A stretch of DNA of 57,500 nt from Symbiodinium natans (GCA_905221605.1 CAJNDS010000225.1:330001-387500); one strand, 5' to 3'; shown: positions 11,385 through 20,905, numbered from the stretch's first letter. Notes: generated from the letters alone by a model not told the origin. Translations and numbers: made by a program.

Positions 11385-12052
11385 GCAAGTTAAAACGCGA
11401 CAAAGCCTCGGGCCCTAATGGCCTGGTCAGCGAGATTTACAAACATGCCCCGTACATCCTCAAGAGCTTCATGTTGGAACATTATAATCAATACCTGGAA
11501 CAGGCAGCTGTTCCTGATTCATGGATGATGTCTGAAGTAGTCATGCTTATCAAAAACCATGCAAAGGATACGTGCTCCCTTTCCAATTATCGCCCCATCT
11601 CACATACAAATATCTCCTATAAAATCTTCGCTTCTATGTTACAAACTCGCCTGGAATATTACCTGGATGATCGAGTTAGGGATCGGCAGTTTGGTTTTCG
11701 TAAGCATCGCTCCGCCAGTCAACCGATTCATGTTTTACGCCGGCTGATTGAGATCTATGAAAGGCAAACCTCCTCTTTCCACGCCCTGTTTCTAGACTGG
11801 TCTAAAGCCTTTGACTCAGTGACCTTTACCGCCATTCGCTCGGCACTGCAGTTCATGGGAGTCCCTTCACATATGATGGCAGTTGTGATGGCGCTGTACA
11901 GGGCCCCGACATTCATTGTGAGAGACTCCGGTCTCAAATCAGAGCGGTTTATGCAAACCAAAGGATTGCGGCAGGGCTGCCCCCTTTCCCCGTATCTCTT
12001 CTCCTTTGTGCTAACTCATCTATTTCACACAGTTGAGAAACGTTATGCTTAA
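11385..12052 (+). pseudogene. LINE reverse transcriptase domain (fragment)
   Basis: This frame covers fingers and palm of a non-LTR reverse transcriptase: KASGPNGLVSEIYKHAP, the YRPISHTNISYKIFASMLQ segment, QFGFRKHRSASQ, FLDWSKAFDSV (first catalytic Asp) and RQGCPLSPYLFSFVL. A TAA at 12,050 stops it before the YADD box, which lies in another frame about 60 bases downstream. The first residues come from the G-rich repeat and are not original. The motif spacing follows LINE-type elements common in algal and dinoflagellate genomes. Confidence 0.9.
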
Positions 12053-12416
12053 CAATATGGAGAAATTCCCGTGTCTTTTACACACCAAAGCCCCTGTGGG
12101 ACTTGGAGTATGCGGATGACACGGTCCTTCTGTCAAATTCAGCTGATCAACTCACTAGGCTCCTTCATCTAGTTCAGGAAGAAGGTAGAATCAGAGGCCC
12201 TCACCCTTAATGAAAAAAGTGCGAACATATGTCCCTGAATACAGATCGTCGTATTTACTACCAGCCTTCCTCTAGTACACCCTGCTCCTGCCAGTTCTGC
12301 GCAGGCGACCAACCGGTCCTGGAACCGGTACCCCTGGCCCAGGAGGTGAAGTACCTGGGCACCTGTGTGGATGACACTTCCGCTAACAACGCTTACGTTA
12401 TAGGACTTCGCAGGCA

Positions 12417-12911
12417 GTGGCTGCTTCAAAGTCACTTCGCCCACTGACGGGGCATAATGCTCTCCCTCCTTCCTGGAAATTGCGGGTATGCAAGGCAGTA
12501 GTACAATCCATTCTCCTTTACGCTATGGAAAGTGCCACTTTGACGCATGCTCAATTGGTCCATTTAGATTCAATTCATTATAAAAACCTGCGCCGTATCT
12601 TCAAAATTAAGTCTTCTTATTATCATAAAGTTATTGACCCCTCTAATGCGCTCTGCTCCAATGAATATCTGCATGAGTTAGCCTACAGATCGGGACGTGC
12701 AGTACCTCCCTCCCGTTTGTATTCTCAGAATCGATTAAAGCTTATGGGACACATGCTACGACATTCAGATACGTTGGAAAGCCAAGTGGTCTTTTCCAGC
12801 ACACATGCCTACCGAAGAGGGTATGGCGGTAATCGAACAGGTCGACCCAGTCCATTGGGCGGCCTCATGCCTTACCGAGCCATCGCATCGCCTACAGTAC
12901 ATGCAATCTGA
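12417..12911 (+). pseudogene. LINE C-terminal region (fragment), copy 1
   Basis: Translated sequence has SLRPLTGHNALPPSWKLRV, SILLYAMESATLTHAQL, KNLRRIFKIKSSYYHKV, SNEYLHELAYRSG and RLKLMGHMLRHSDTLES. The same blocks occur in copy 2 at 13,313-14,023 with clear divergence, showing the two copies come from different source elements of one family. Confidence 0.85.
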
Positions 12912-13193
12912 TCTCCCCCCCTCTAACATGGATCTACACAATACATATTTTCATATCCCAAATGTGCGGGATATTCTTTCTGCACACGGTGGTACATCCC
13001 TGGTTCACCTGGACACTACTCGACTCCATAGGTCGATGGCGCCAGTGGCAAACGATAGAAAACAAAAACAACAATTCCCATTGAGAGCATTCTTTTTAAT
13101 TGTGCTGCTTGTCTTTTCGCTTTCCCTTGTTGCTTTGAAGCACGTCGGTGCTGACGGCTGCTACACTGCAGCTTTCGCGTTGAAAAAAAATCA

Positions 13194-14310
13194 GGGGTGT
13201 TCAATACACCTTCTCCGCTATGGGACCTCGAAGATGCGGGTGATACAGTGCTTCTCTGCAACAGGAAGGCCGCGTTCGCGGCCTGCAGCTGAATGCCGAC
13301 AAGTGTGAACATATGCGCCTCAACACCGATAGACGAGTGTATTTCCAACATGATGAATCTTCTCCCTGCGGCTGTATGTACTGCCACGGATCCCATTCAG
13401 CCCTCCGACCGATTTCTCTCTCGGACGAGGTGAAGTACCTCGGGGCTTACCTCGACTCCACCTCCTCCAACAGCAAACGCTTGCGTTACAGAATCTCCCA
13501 GGCCATTGCGGCCTCCAAATCTCTTCGTCCTCGTACAGGACACAGTGTGCTCCCACCCTCCTGGAAGTTACGTGTTTATAAAACAGTTATACAATCTATT
13601 TTGCTTTATGCAACGGAGAGTGCTACATTGTCTCCCTCTCAGCTGACTCACTAGACTCAATCCATTACAAGACTCTACGGCGAATTTTTTAAAATTAAGT
13701 CATCCTTCTTCCATAGAGTGTTGGAGCCTTCAGAAAAGCAATGCTCCAATGAATACCTGCATGATCTTGCATATCGAAATTCGAAGACCGTTCCTCCCTC
13801 CCGCATATACTTCCAAAATCGCCTAAAGCTTCTCGGACACCTCCTTCGTCATTCCGCTTCTTTGGAGGCACAGTCCACATTTTCTCACTCACACTCATAC
13901 AGACGCACTTTTGGAAGGAATAGACCTGGACGTCCTAGGACACACTGGGCATCTTCATGCTTCACGGAAGCGAAGCTTCGAACAGATCATATGGAGTCTG
14001 ATGCTCCCCCCCTCCCATCTTGATCTAGGACACTCTGATTCCCTCACAGGCTGATGTCATCAACGCACATGGGGCGGCTCTTCCATTGTATATCTTGACA
14101 ATGCTCAGCTGTATCGACACCTCCTTCCTTGGGCGCGACAAAGGGATAGCTGGAGAACTCTCATTCATAAACCATGACATAATTCCCATTCAGAGGATGC
14201 CTTGTTATATCTGTTATACCTGTTTACCTTTTGCTTTCCTTGTCACTGCTCTGAAAAGCGTCGGTGCTGACGGCCGCCGACCAGCGGCTTGCGCGTTGAA
14301 AAAAAAGGTT
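13194..14310 (+). mobile_element. Non-LTR retrotransposon copy 2, 5'-truncated and frameshifted
   Basis: Starts inside the RT domain: DLEDAGDTVLLC at about 13,226-13,260 corresponds to DLEYADDTVLLS of copy 1, so the catalytic YADD has decayed to DAGD. It continues with NTDRRVYFQ, DEVKYLGAYLDSTSSN, PPSWKLRVYKTVIQSILLYA, SNEYLHDLAYRN and RLKLLGHLLRHSASLEAQ in shifted frames. The 3' end (CGTCGGTGCTGACGGC then GCGTTGAAAAAAAA, ending near 14,310) matches the end of copy 1. Copy 1 ends exactly where copy 2 begins, so one inserted into or next to the other. Confidence 0.85.
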
Positions 14311-14765
14311 CCACACCATCCAACTCATTGTCTTCAAGATCCGGGCGCCGACCTTGTCCTCGAAGGTCCCGCTCTCCTCCAAGCACTTCCATTGGCTCAT
14401 CGCCAAGACCACCACCGACATCTCCAGGCACATAGGGCTCATCGATCTCCTTGGGCTCATCAAAGAGGGTCCCGGGACTCGTTAAGATGTCCCTGCCACG
14501 TGGAAAAGCACACGCACACACATCCCTGAACCCAGCTAGCTCAGACTCGATGTTCGTGATCACTTTCGGCGAGTGCTCAAAGTCGTAGGTCGTCATGGCG
14601 CAAACTTGAACCCAGGTGTCTCCACGTCGGGGTCCTCGCACAGCTTCTTCGCGTCGAACAAAGACCGCGACCCATTCCCAGTCGTCGCTTGACCGCACTG
14701 CTTGCTCGAAGGGGATCTCTTTGGACCTGTGCGCCACCAGAACCGGAAGTTCTGAGGGCAGTATG
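14311..14765 (-). pseudogene. Coding-like fragment truncated by LINE tail and PLV end
   Basis: The minus-strand frame is open from the PLV border to the LINE tail and reads as a plausible protein: FEQAVRSSDDWEWVAVFVRR, DTWVQVCAMTTYDFEHSPKV, then an acidic stretch with FDEPKEIDEPYVPGD and EPMEVLGGERD. The last residues of the open frame lie in the LINE tail. No start codon is visible inside the fragment. It could be a host exon or part of a retrotransposon polyprotein; I do not recognise the family. Confidence 0.45.
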
Positions 14766-14829
14766 AGCTAGACTCCTTGACGCCCTAGTTCAACACCCGT
14801 CCTCCCAAATATCCCGCCAAAAAAATTAA

Positions 14830-14855
14830 TTCATATTATAAGCTCATAATATGAA
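14830..14855. terminator. Perfect hairpin at stop codon, TIR-L gene
   Basis: TTCATATTAT, 6-nt loop, ATAATATGAA. It abuts the stop codon (14,856-14,858 on minus), a likely transcript 3'-end signal. Confidence 0.65.
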
Positions 14856-15275
14856 CTAATCCGCCTCAATCATTTTCATTTTATCCATATGCTTATTCGT
14901 TTTCTTATGTTTCGCAAGATTACATTTCCGAACCTCGCAATCACAAACATCACAGCGAACCACCAAAGAATTATACAATCTTTTTTCATCCCTGTGCTTC
15001 TCACGATATTCTTTATTCCGTAAAGCAATCTCCTCCTTGTTCCTCTCACGGTAATTTGACTTCCATTCATCAACCTTTGCCTTGTTCATTGTCCTATAAT
15101 CTCGCATATATTCTATACACCGCCTACAAGACATATAACCCTCGTCAAAATGTTCAATGTTCCTATAACGCTTACACGTAGAACAAAATTTCCTTCCCTC
15201 TTCAATCTGCTCCATTCTCCTAATAATACAAAGACACTTTCTCTTTAAACTAAAATCAGAAATTGAACTATACAT
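14856..15275 (-). CDS. Zinc-finger protein in left TIR (copy A)
   Basis: About 139 residues from the ATG at 15,275; the longer open frame upstream starts at a non-ATG codon and was trimmed. Start MYSSISDF, then a zinc-ribbon-like pair (FCSTCKRYRNIEHFDEG then SCRRCIEY), a basic, probably helical middle (NYRERNKEEIALRNKEYREK) and a C-terminal C2H2-like finger (RCDVCDCEVRKCNLAKHKKT). The protein is identical to the one in the right TIR. Similar zinc-ribbon architecture occurs at 15,801-16,049 and 34,359-34,778. It probably binds DNA or RNA; a role at element ends (replication or integration) is a guess based on position. Confidence 0.8.
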   Translation of the reverse strand: MYSSISDFSLKRKCLCIIRRMEQIEEGRKFCSTCKRYRNIEHFDEGYMSCRRCIEYMRDYRTMNKAKVDEWKSNYRERNKEEIALRNKEYREKHRDEKRLYNSLVVRCDVCDCEVRKCNLAKHKKTNKHMDKMKMIEAD

Positions 15276-15515
15276 TTCAATTATCCTATACCCCAAACAT
15301 CCAAAAGCCCCAACCAAACAATCTTACCCAATTATCCTATACCCTCAACTTCCAAAAGCCCCAACCAAAAACCCTTACCAATTCTCCTATCAACCCCAAA
15401 CCCCCAATACCAAAGCCCCTAACCCCAATCTTCCCCAAACCCCACCAAGGCGAACCCAACCCAACAATCTTACCCAAACCCCCTGTCCGCGAACTAGGGC
15501 GTGAACCTTATTTAA

Positions 15516-15540
15516 TTTTCATAATTAATTATTATGAAAA
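15516..15540. terminator. Perfect hairpin at stop codon
   Basis: TTTTCATAAT, TAATT loop, ATTATGAAAA; abuts the stop (15,541-15,543) of the minus-strand gene 15,541-15,774. Confidence 0.65.
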
Positions 15541-15774
15541 CTAATCTTCAAAATGAACCCTGTAACTAACAATTATGTTTTCCATTCTCTCATCTAGCTC
15601 TCTCAATTTATCTGTTTTATTCATAACTTTCATAATTTCTCTTTCTCGTTCTATTTCTTCCATCTTCTGCTTATGCATTTTGCTATTCAGGTGCCTACTC
15701 AAAAATTTGTATTTATGAATAACTTTATCACATAACATACAACGATGATTTACATATAAAGATACGTTTTCCAT
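15541..15774 (-). CDS. Small C2H2-like zinc-finger protein
   Basis: 77 residues, MENVSLYVNHRCMLCDKVIH. One finger CMLC..H..H is followed by a charged, probably coiled segment (KMEEIEREREIMKVMNK). The stop codon lies exactly at the inner edge of the left TIR and is followed by a perfect hairpin. The finger resembles the C-terminal finger of the TIR protein, suggesting a small paralogous family. Function unknown; nucleic-acid binding is inferred. Confidence 0.65.
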   Translation of the reverse strand: MENVSLYVNHRCMLCDKVIHKYKFLSRHLNSKMHKQKMEEIEREREIMKVMNKTDKLRELDERMENIIVSYRVHFED

Positions 15775-15800
15775 TACTACAATCTTTATTCAACATTTGT

Positions 15801-16049
15801 TTAACGCTCATCTAATTCCTCTGCTATAATCCTATCCTGAGCCAGAAGTAAATGTTTTATATGATACATATGCGACATCTCTAAACATCTTCTACACGTT
15901 TTATTCATACGACCGTTTTTCGTCTTATGCTTAAACTCTGACAAGTTCTTAAATCCACCACACTTTCCACATTGCTTATTTATTTTACCTTCGTCTCCTG
16001 TTATTCTAGGCTTTTCATTAAAATCAATATTAAAATCTTCTTTCTTCAT
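15801..16049 (-). CDS. Small zinc-ribbon protein
   Basis: 82 residues. CGKCGGFKNLSEFKH then TCRRCLEM form two CxxC pairs spaced as in the TIR protein and in 34,359-34,778. The rest is charged. It is the middle of three small minus-strand genes at the left end, separated by 11-26 bp. Unknown role. Confidence 0.65.
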   Translation of the reverse strand: MKKEDFNIDFNEKPRITGDEGKINKQCGKCGGFKNLSEFKHKTKNGRMNKTCRRCLEMSHMYHIKHLLLAQDRIIAEELDER

Positions 16050-16060
16050 ATTATATTATT

Positions 16061-16444
16061 TTACAAACTTATTATCACTTTTTGCAACTTTACTTCTTCA
16101 ACTTCCTTCTTTATTTCTTCAACAGATGTTTCCAGCTTATCAACTCTTTCTTCCAGTTCTTCCGGCGTAACACCTTTTGACCCCCATCCATTATCGCATA
16201 TCTCAACGCTTCCGCTTTGTAAAACACTCTCCGGCTTGAAAATTTCATCAGGTGAAGTATGTCTTCCAGAACCGAACTTAATATTTCTCCTGTCTTCAAT
16301 GGTGTTAGTTGTTGTTACATTGTTTTCTGTGGTTGTTTTCGTTTCCTTATGATAAAACTGTTTTTTACATCTACACGGAATGCAAGAGATACCTTTTGTA
16401 TCAATGCGAAATCCGTTCTTATCAGACTTACCGTCATCACTCAT
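16061..16444 (-). CDS. Hypothetical protein with Cys motif and C-terminal coiled coil
   Basis: 127 residues. The N-terminal part has CIPCRCKKQFYH; the C-terminal part (TPEELEERVDKLETSVEEIK) has a clear heptad pattern. No family recognised. It reads divergently from the ATPase gene, with about 215 bp between the two starts holding an AT-rich hairpin (16,450-16,475). Confidence 0.6.
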   Translation of the reverse strand: MSDDGKSDKNGFRIDTKGISCIPCRCKKQFYHKETKTTTENNVTTTNTIEDRRNIKFGSGRHTSPDEIFKPESVLQSGSVEICDNGWGSKGVTPEELEERVDKLETSVEEIKKEVEEVKLQKVIISL

Positions 16445-16449
16445 TATAT

Positions 16450-16659
16450 TATTAATAATTAAAAATAATTATTAACAATTGCTTTAAGATTTAATGGTGT
16501 TGTTCCTGCTTCAACAAACGAATTCTGAATTAGATGTTATAATGTCTTACTCTGTTCGCTAGTAAGTATTTATAACAGTATAGAATATTGACAGGGGGGC
16601 TCGCAACGGGTGACAATAAACACCATCATTTAATAGAAATTAATTTCTAAATATTATTA
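16450..16659. promoter_or_regulatory. Divergent intergenic region with AT hairpin
   Basis: Contains TTAATAATTA, AAA loop, TAATTATTAA near 16,452-16,474 and AT-rich sequence just before the ATPase ATG. It must hold promoters for both the ATPase and the leftward small genes. The short GC-richer stretch GGGGGGCTCGCAACGGGTGA (about 16,593-16,613) stands out but I cannot assign it. Confidence 0.4.
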
Positions 16660-17463
16660 ATGAGTAATATTCCAATAGTAAAAGCATATAAAACAAAAGA
16701 ATACGCATTCACACAAAGTAAATACGACGTTGCTCCACGAATTCCTTTCTCAATGGTTATAACAGGTCAGTCGGGGTCTGGTAAAACCGTTCTTCTTTCC
16801 AATTTAATATTAGACATTTATAAAGGTTGTTTTAGTCGTATCTTCATATGGTCTAGTTCTATTGATTTAGACCCAGTTTGGACACCTGTGAAGAAATATA
16901 TTGAAAATGATTTAAATGTTGATACAAAGAAGGAGAAAGTTTATTTTGACACATTCAACATTGACGAAATGCAAAAGGTTTTAGATCTGCAACATAAGAT
17001 TAATGAATATCAAAAGAAGAATGGATTTAATAAATTGTATTCAGTGCTCTTTTTGGTAGATGACTTCATAGATCAGGCGAGTTTTGCAAAACATAATAAT
17101 TTACTGAATGCTCTTTATATCAAAGCCCGCCATTTCGGGGTGAATATAATCAGTTCATCGCAAAAGTATAACGGATTAAGCACGACTATAAGGACAAATT
17201 CAAGACAATTAATATTTTTTAAATTAAGAAACTATAAAGAAGTGGAGAGTGTTTTAGATGAATTAGCAGGTGTTTTAATCAGTAAAAAAGCAATGTCAGA
17301 TATGAAGAGCCTACATCAAGCAAAGCAACTTTTATTAGAGATTTACAATATTGCCACAGAAGAACCTTTTAGCTTTCTTTTTGTCAATTTAATGCAACCT
17401 GATATAAATAAAATGTTTATGGTGAGATTTGAAAAATATATTGCAATTGACCACAGTGAATAA
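16660..17463 (+). CDS. DNA-packaging ATPase (A32/FtsK-HerA type)
   Basis: 267 residues. Walker A GQSGSGKT at residues 36-43; Walker B FLVDD at 131-135; a downstream segment with ISSSQKYNGLSTTIRTNSRQ resembles the region containing the sensor and arginine finger of A32-like packaging ATPases. Length is normal for PLV, virophage and poxvirus A32 homologues (about 250-300). It would drive genome translocation into the preformed capsid. It is convergent with the fiber gene; the two share one hairpin between their stops. Confidence 0.92.
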   Translation: MSNIPIVKAYKTKEYAFTQSKYDVAPRIPFSMVITGQSGSGKTVLLSNLILDIYKGCFSRIFIWSSSIDLDPVWTPVKKYIENDLNVDTKKEKVYFDTFNIDEMQKVLDLQHKINEYQKKNGFNKLYSVLFLVDDFIDQASFAKHNNLLNALYIKARHFGVNIISSSQKYNGLSTTIRTNSRQLIFFKLRNYKEVESVLDELAGVLISKKAMSDMKSLHQAKQLLLEIYNIATEEPFSFLFVNLMQPDINKMFMVRFEKYIAIDHSE

Positions 17464-17476
17464 ACGTTTAAAGATT

Positions 17477-17504
17477 AATAATATTATTTAACCATAATAT
17501 TATT
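17477..17504. terminator. Shared hairpin between convergent ATPase and fiber genes
   Basis: AATAATATTAT, TTAACC loop, ATAATATTATT; 11-bp perfect arms, 13 nt after the ATPase stop and 2 nt from the fiber stop. Confidence 0.65.
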
Positions 17505-17506
17505 TA

Positions 17507-20074
17507 TCATTTTCCTTTAATTTCATTCTTCAACTTTGTTATTTCTCCTTTCATTGTTGCCATTTCTTTTTTCATTGTTTTCACTAAATCTTTTAATTCT
17601 TCTACTTCATTCATTGTTGCCTGTAAAGCACTCCATAAAATTGGCGTAGTTGTTGTATAATCGAATTTTAAATATCCATCTTTGCCTTCTTTAACTATAT
17701 TTTGCCATTCTTCTGGCATCTTCTTCGTTTCCATAAAATCATTAGCAATAAACCCAACACACGATTTACCTTGTTGTCTGTTATCAATAAAATGATATGT
17801 TTTTGGAACAATGTATTTAACTAATTCCACTGCCTTTTTTTGGTTAAGTTCCTTAATATCTTTTTTCAATCGTTTATCAGAACTTGGAATTAAAGACCCA
17901 GTATATTCAATATCTCCATTAACGAGAATACCACTTGGTGAAATTGAAAATACATCATTTGATACTGAAACACTACCAAAATAAAATGCATATTCGCCAC
18001 CTGCATCGGTATTTAAAAACTGTATCTGGTCTACGGTGCTTATTGTTTCTTGTGTTAATTCTAAATTATTCATCTTAACTTTACCATCTGTTATTTTAAT
18101 TTCTGGCGTTGATGATTCTAAACCAACTGTTAAATTAATATCACCTAATGTATCGCCATTTCTAACAAATAATTTATATTGACCGTCCAACACTTCTTTT
18201 AATTCGCTACTATTTTGAAACATAAAACGCCCCCAACTAACAACATCGCTTTCACCAACGATATTTCCTATGCTATTAAAAGTAAGATTATTTGTAACTG
18301 CTCTGTTTAATGTTATTCCGTTAGTGTCATTTAACTGGACTGCTATTGTTCCTGTTGTAGGATCGGTCGTTCTATCAGTTTGAAGACTAAAATTAATTTC
18401 TTCTGTTGATATTACATTCAATGAATTATTAACGTCTGCTCTTTGAAATATTCTTCCATCAGTGCTTAATAACTGTTGTCCTAAAAATGTTGCGTCATTG
18501 TCCACTCTCGTTTCGTTAAAATTACTTACACCGCCTACTGTTAAATGATATGAAAAATTATACGCTCTTCCTATTCCTACTGTTGCTGTTGTTGTGCTTC
18601 CAATGCGTAATCTATAATCGCCTCCTGTGTCGTGTAAAATCATTTCCGTTCCGTTTGCTGGATTGCTCGGGTTCATACATCTAAAATTTCTGTTCTTAAA
18701 TTCAAATACTCCTTGTGTGTCCCTAATTCTTAAATTATAATTAGCATCTCCACTATTTCTAAACATATCAAACCCCGCTGTAGGTAGTAGAATATCACCT
18801 GTTGAATTTGTTAAATCTAAATTACCTCTAAAATCTGTATCTTTATAAAAAACTGTTTTACTATTTGCTTTATCACATTCTAAATGTGTATTAGTATCTC
18901 CATCTGTTGCTGTTCCTGTCATTAATCTTAAAGCGTCTTCATCAGTTCTAATATCCAGCGATGTATTAACTTTCGTAGCATTTACATATCTGTCTAATGT
19001 TGTGTTCGCATCCGTAAATTCCATTAAACCATTTACTCTTAAATTTTGTCTAACAATAGCACTATCTACAACATCTAGTGTATAACCACCTGTTAATGTA
19101 TTTGCTCCTGTATCTACTAATAATGAATGTGATTTAACATATTGATTAGCATTATTATTTAGATTTAATATTCTACCTGTATCATCAACAGAATTATAAC
19201 AATCAATACTGTCATTATTAAAGGTAAAATAATTATCAGTGTTCCGAACCGTAAAAGATAAATTAGCGTCTGCTGTATTTTCTACTACTAGACCACCTGC
19301 CGGTGTTTCTATCTTTCCTGACATTTTATAACCTGCATTATTATTTGTTAAATCTAATTGTTTAATAGCATCGTCTGATGTATTGTTACAAAATATTTTA
19401 TCTCCTTGTAAAGTTATATAACTCGTTGCATTTTTAAACTCTGCTAAAACTTTATCACCCCCGCCTGTTTGATTACTAAATACCAACCCTGCTACTGGAC
19501 TTATATTTACTGTTGAATTATTTAACGTTAAACCGCTATGAATAACGGTCGGGGCGCTACAATCAATAATAGGATTAGCACTAAATCTATTAGTAAAATC
19601 ACTTAACGGAACTCTTAAAGCAAGCAAGTTATCTATTTCCGTTGTTGTATAGGTGTCGCCTCCTCCCGCTCCCGCTATTAAGGTATCCACCTCGCCTTTA
19701 TTGTAGAAATTTGTTGCTAATAATGTATTATTTTGATAATTAGTAGTTAAATTAGTGTCTATTTGTGTGGATGTATAATAATTCGTAAAAGTTGTGTCTA
19801 TTTCTGTTTTATTGTAAAAGGTGCTCGTTAAGGTGGCGTTTGTTTGGTAGTCTGTGTTTAATAAATGTGTTATTGAACTAATATTCTGAAAGTTTTGAAG
19901 CTGTTTCGTGTTTAAAACTGCTATGTCTGCGGTGTTTGTTGCTATGTCCGTTGTGTTTGCTGTGTTGATGCTGGTCAGTTCAGATTTAGAAGCAAACAAC
20001 TGTGAAATGTCCGTTCCACCGACAATAACATTATCTGCTGTAAGTGTATTTGTGTTGTTTAAAGTAAGAACCAT
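17507..20074 (-). CDS. Fiber-like protein with C-terminal S74 intramolecular chaperone
   Basis: 855 residues. The N-terminus has repeated thread-like motifs (FYNKTEIDTTFTNYYTSTQI, TNFYNKGEVDTLIAG, TYTTTEIDNLLALRV) like phage fibers. The central part is rich in N, T and D with beta-repeat character. The C-terminus from about residue 731 carries SSDKRLKKDI, the signature of peptidase S74 (endosialidase chaperone), then GFIANDF, and ends in a coiled coil (from about 818). The S74 family assembles trimeric fibers and cuts itself off. It is probably a receptor-binding or vertex fiber; the host ligand is unknown. Confidence 0.88.
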   Translation of the reverse strand: MVLTLNNTNTLTADNVIVGGTDISQLFASKSELTSINTANTTDIATNTADIAVLNTKQLQNFQNISSITHLLNTDYQTNATLTSTFYNKTEIDTTFTNYYTSTQIDTNLTTNYQNNTLLATNFYNKGEVDTLIAGAGGGDTYTTTEIDNLLALRVPLSDFTNRFSANPIIDCSAPTVIHSGLTLNNSTVNISPVAGLVFSNQTGGGDKVLAEFKNATSYITLQGDKIFCNNTSDDAIKQLDLTNNNAGYKMSGKIETPAGGLVVENTADANLSFTVRNTDNYFTFNNDSIDCYNSVDDTGRILNLNNNANQYVKSHSLLVDTGANTLTGGYTLDVVDSAIVRQNLRVNGLMEFTDANTTLDRYVNATKVNTSLDIRTDEDALRLMTGTATDGDTNTHLECDKANSKTVFYKDTDFRGNLDLTNSTGDILLPTAGFDMFRNSGDANYNLRIRDTQGVFEFKNRNFRCMNPSNPANGTEMILHDTGGDYRLRIGSTTTATVGIGRAYNFSYHLTVGGVSNFNETRVDNDATFLGQQLLSTDGRIFQRADVNNSLNVISTEEINFSLQTDRTTDPTTGTIAVQLNDTNGITLNRAVTNNLTFNSIGNIVGESDVVSWGRFMFQNSSELKEVLDGQYKLFVRNGDTLGDINLTVGLESSTPEIKITDGKVKMNNLELTQETISTVDQIQFLNTDAGGEYAFYFGSVSVSNDVFSISPSGILVNGDIEYTGSLIPSSDKRLKKDIKELNQKKAVELVKYIVPKTYHFIDNRQQGKSCVGFIANDFMETKKMPEEWQNIVKEGKDGYLKFDYTTTTPILWSALQATMNEVEELKDLVKTMKKEMATMKGEITKLKNEIKGK

Positions 20075-20076
20075 TA

Positions 20077-20103
20077 TTAAATTAATTTAGATAATTAATT
20101 TAA
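20077..20103. terminator. Hairpin downstream of GIY-YIG gene
   Basis: TTAAATTAATT, TAGAT loop, AATTAATTTAA; 11-bp perfect arms, about 10 nt beyond the stop at 20,114 and just upstream of the fiber ATG. Confidence 0.55.
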
Positions 20104-20113
20104 CAATGTTAAT

Positions 20114-20905
20114 TTAATTTTCGTTTTGTTGGTTTAGATATGTTTGATGTCTTTGTCTTTTTATATGTCTTGAAATACTACCTTTACATATAACTTCTCC
20201 ACATTCACAAGTTATTTTTTCCTTTGCTCTCTCGTTGTTGTTTTTTATAAGCTTGTCCTTATTTCTTTCATAGTAGTCTTTTTTGCGTTGTTTATCTGCT
20301 TCTTGGTTGTCTTCTATATAGGCTTTTGATTTGGCTTTTACATAGTCTTTATTTCTTTCATAGTAGTCTTTCTTCCGCTCTTTTATTAAATCTTGGTTAT
20401 TTTCCCTATAACCTTTTCCGTATGCCTGTATTTTGTCCTTGTTTTGTTCGTAATAATCTTTCTTTTGTTGTTTGACCTTGTCAGGGTTCTCTTCTCTGTA
20501 TTTCTTCGCCTTTTCATTAATTTCTTCCTTATGCTCTTGATAATGTTGTTTCTTCCATTCTTGTATATGTTCTTTATTGTCTTCCTTCCATTCTTTAACA
20601 GTTCTCGTTTCTATTCTCTTGTTTAATGTTGCCATTTCTCTTATGTAATGCTTTTCTCTTGCCCTTAACTCATCATTATTTTCACAAGGGTAGTTCTCAA
20701 TTAGTTCTATGTAGAAGTTCTCTACACCTAACTCGTTCATTTTCTGATACAATGGTATAGTTTTATCTCTTTCATTGTTCATACTTGATTTATGTTTTAC
20801 CCATCTTTTAGACAAGTATTTTTCACAACTGCTTCCTACATAAATATCATCAGTTATATTATTTCTAATGCAATAGATTTTCCCGTTCTTATAATCACGG
20901 CTCAT
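20114..20905 (-). CDS. GIY-YIG endonuclease with repeated linker and C-terminal zinc finger (1)
   Basis: About 263 residues from the ATG at 20,905 (an open extension starts at GTG). The N-terminal GIY-YIG fold shows GKIYCIRNNITDDIYVGSSC (both Y motifs), then KRWVKHK. The middle consists of at least five copies of a YYEQNKDKIQ-like unit with charged residues, probably helical. The C-terminus has CECGEVICKGSISRHIKRQRH, a CxC..H..H finger. It is related to 22,592-23,365 and 25,694-26,347. It could be a homing-type endonuclease or a viral nuclease acting in DNA processing. Confidence 0.82.
   Translation of the reverse strand: MSRDYKNGKIYCIRNNITDDIYVGSSCEKYLSKRWVKHKSSMNNERDKTIPLYQKMNELGVENFYIELIENYPCENNDELRAREKHYIREMATLNKRIETRTVKEWKEDNKEHIQEWKKQHYQEHKEEINEKAKKYREENPDKVKQQKKDYYEQNKDKIQAYGKGYRENNQDLIKERKKDYYERNKDYVKAKSKAYIEDNQEADKQRKKDYYERNKDKLIKNNNERAKEKITCECGEVICKGSISRHIKRQRHQTYLNQQNEN

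Larger units (their letters stand above)
11380..13193 (+). mobile_element. Non-LTR retrotransposon copy 1, 5'-truncated and frameshifted, with A-rich tail
   Basis: Contains a reverse transcriptase, a C-terminal region and a 3' end with GCGTTGAAAAAAAA at about 13,178-13,191. The RT region has KASGPNGL, the FLDWSKAFD motif, GLRQGCPLSPYLF, and after a frame change LEYADDTVLLS (YADD codons at 12,109-12,120). The region 12,417-12,911 encodes the typical C-terminal part (WKLRVCKAVVQSILLYAMES; NLRRIFKIKSSYYHKVI). No endonuclease domain is present because the 5' part is lost into the G-rich repeat. It is a dead copy. Confidence 0.9.
14766..15543. repeat. PLV left terminal inverted repeat
   Basis: Inverted copy of 34,780-35,520. 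Outer 690 bp are essentially identical; the inner part differs by an insertion of about 37 bp near 15,425-15,485, where the C-rich spacer is longer here. It ends with the ATTATGAAAACTA stop-proximal hairpin. It contains a complete zinc-finger gene and a C-rich CCCCAAACC-like spacer. Confidence 0.95.
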
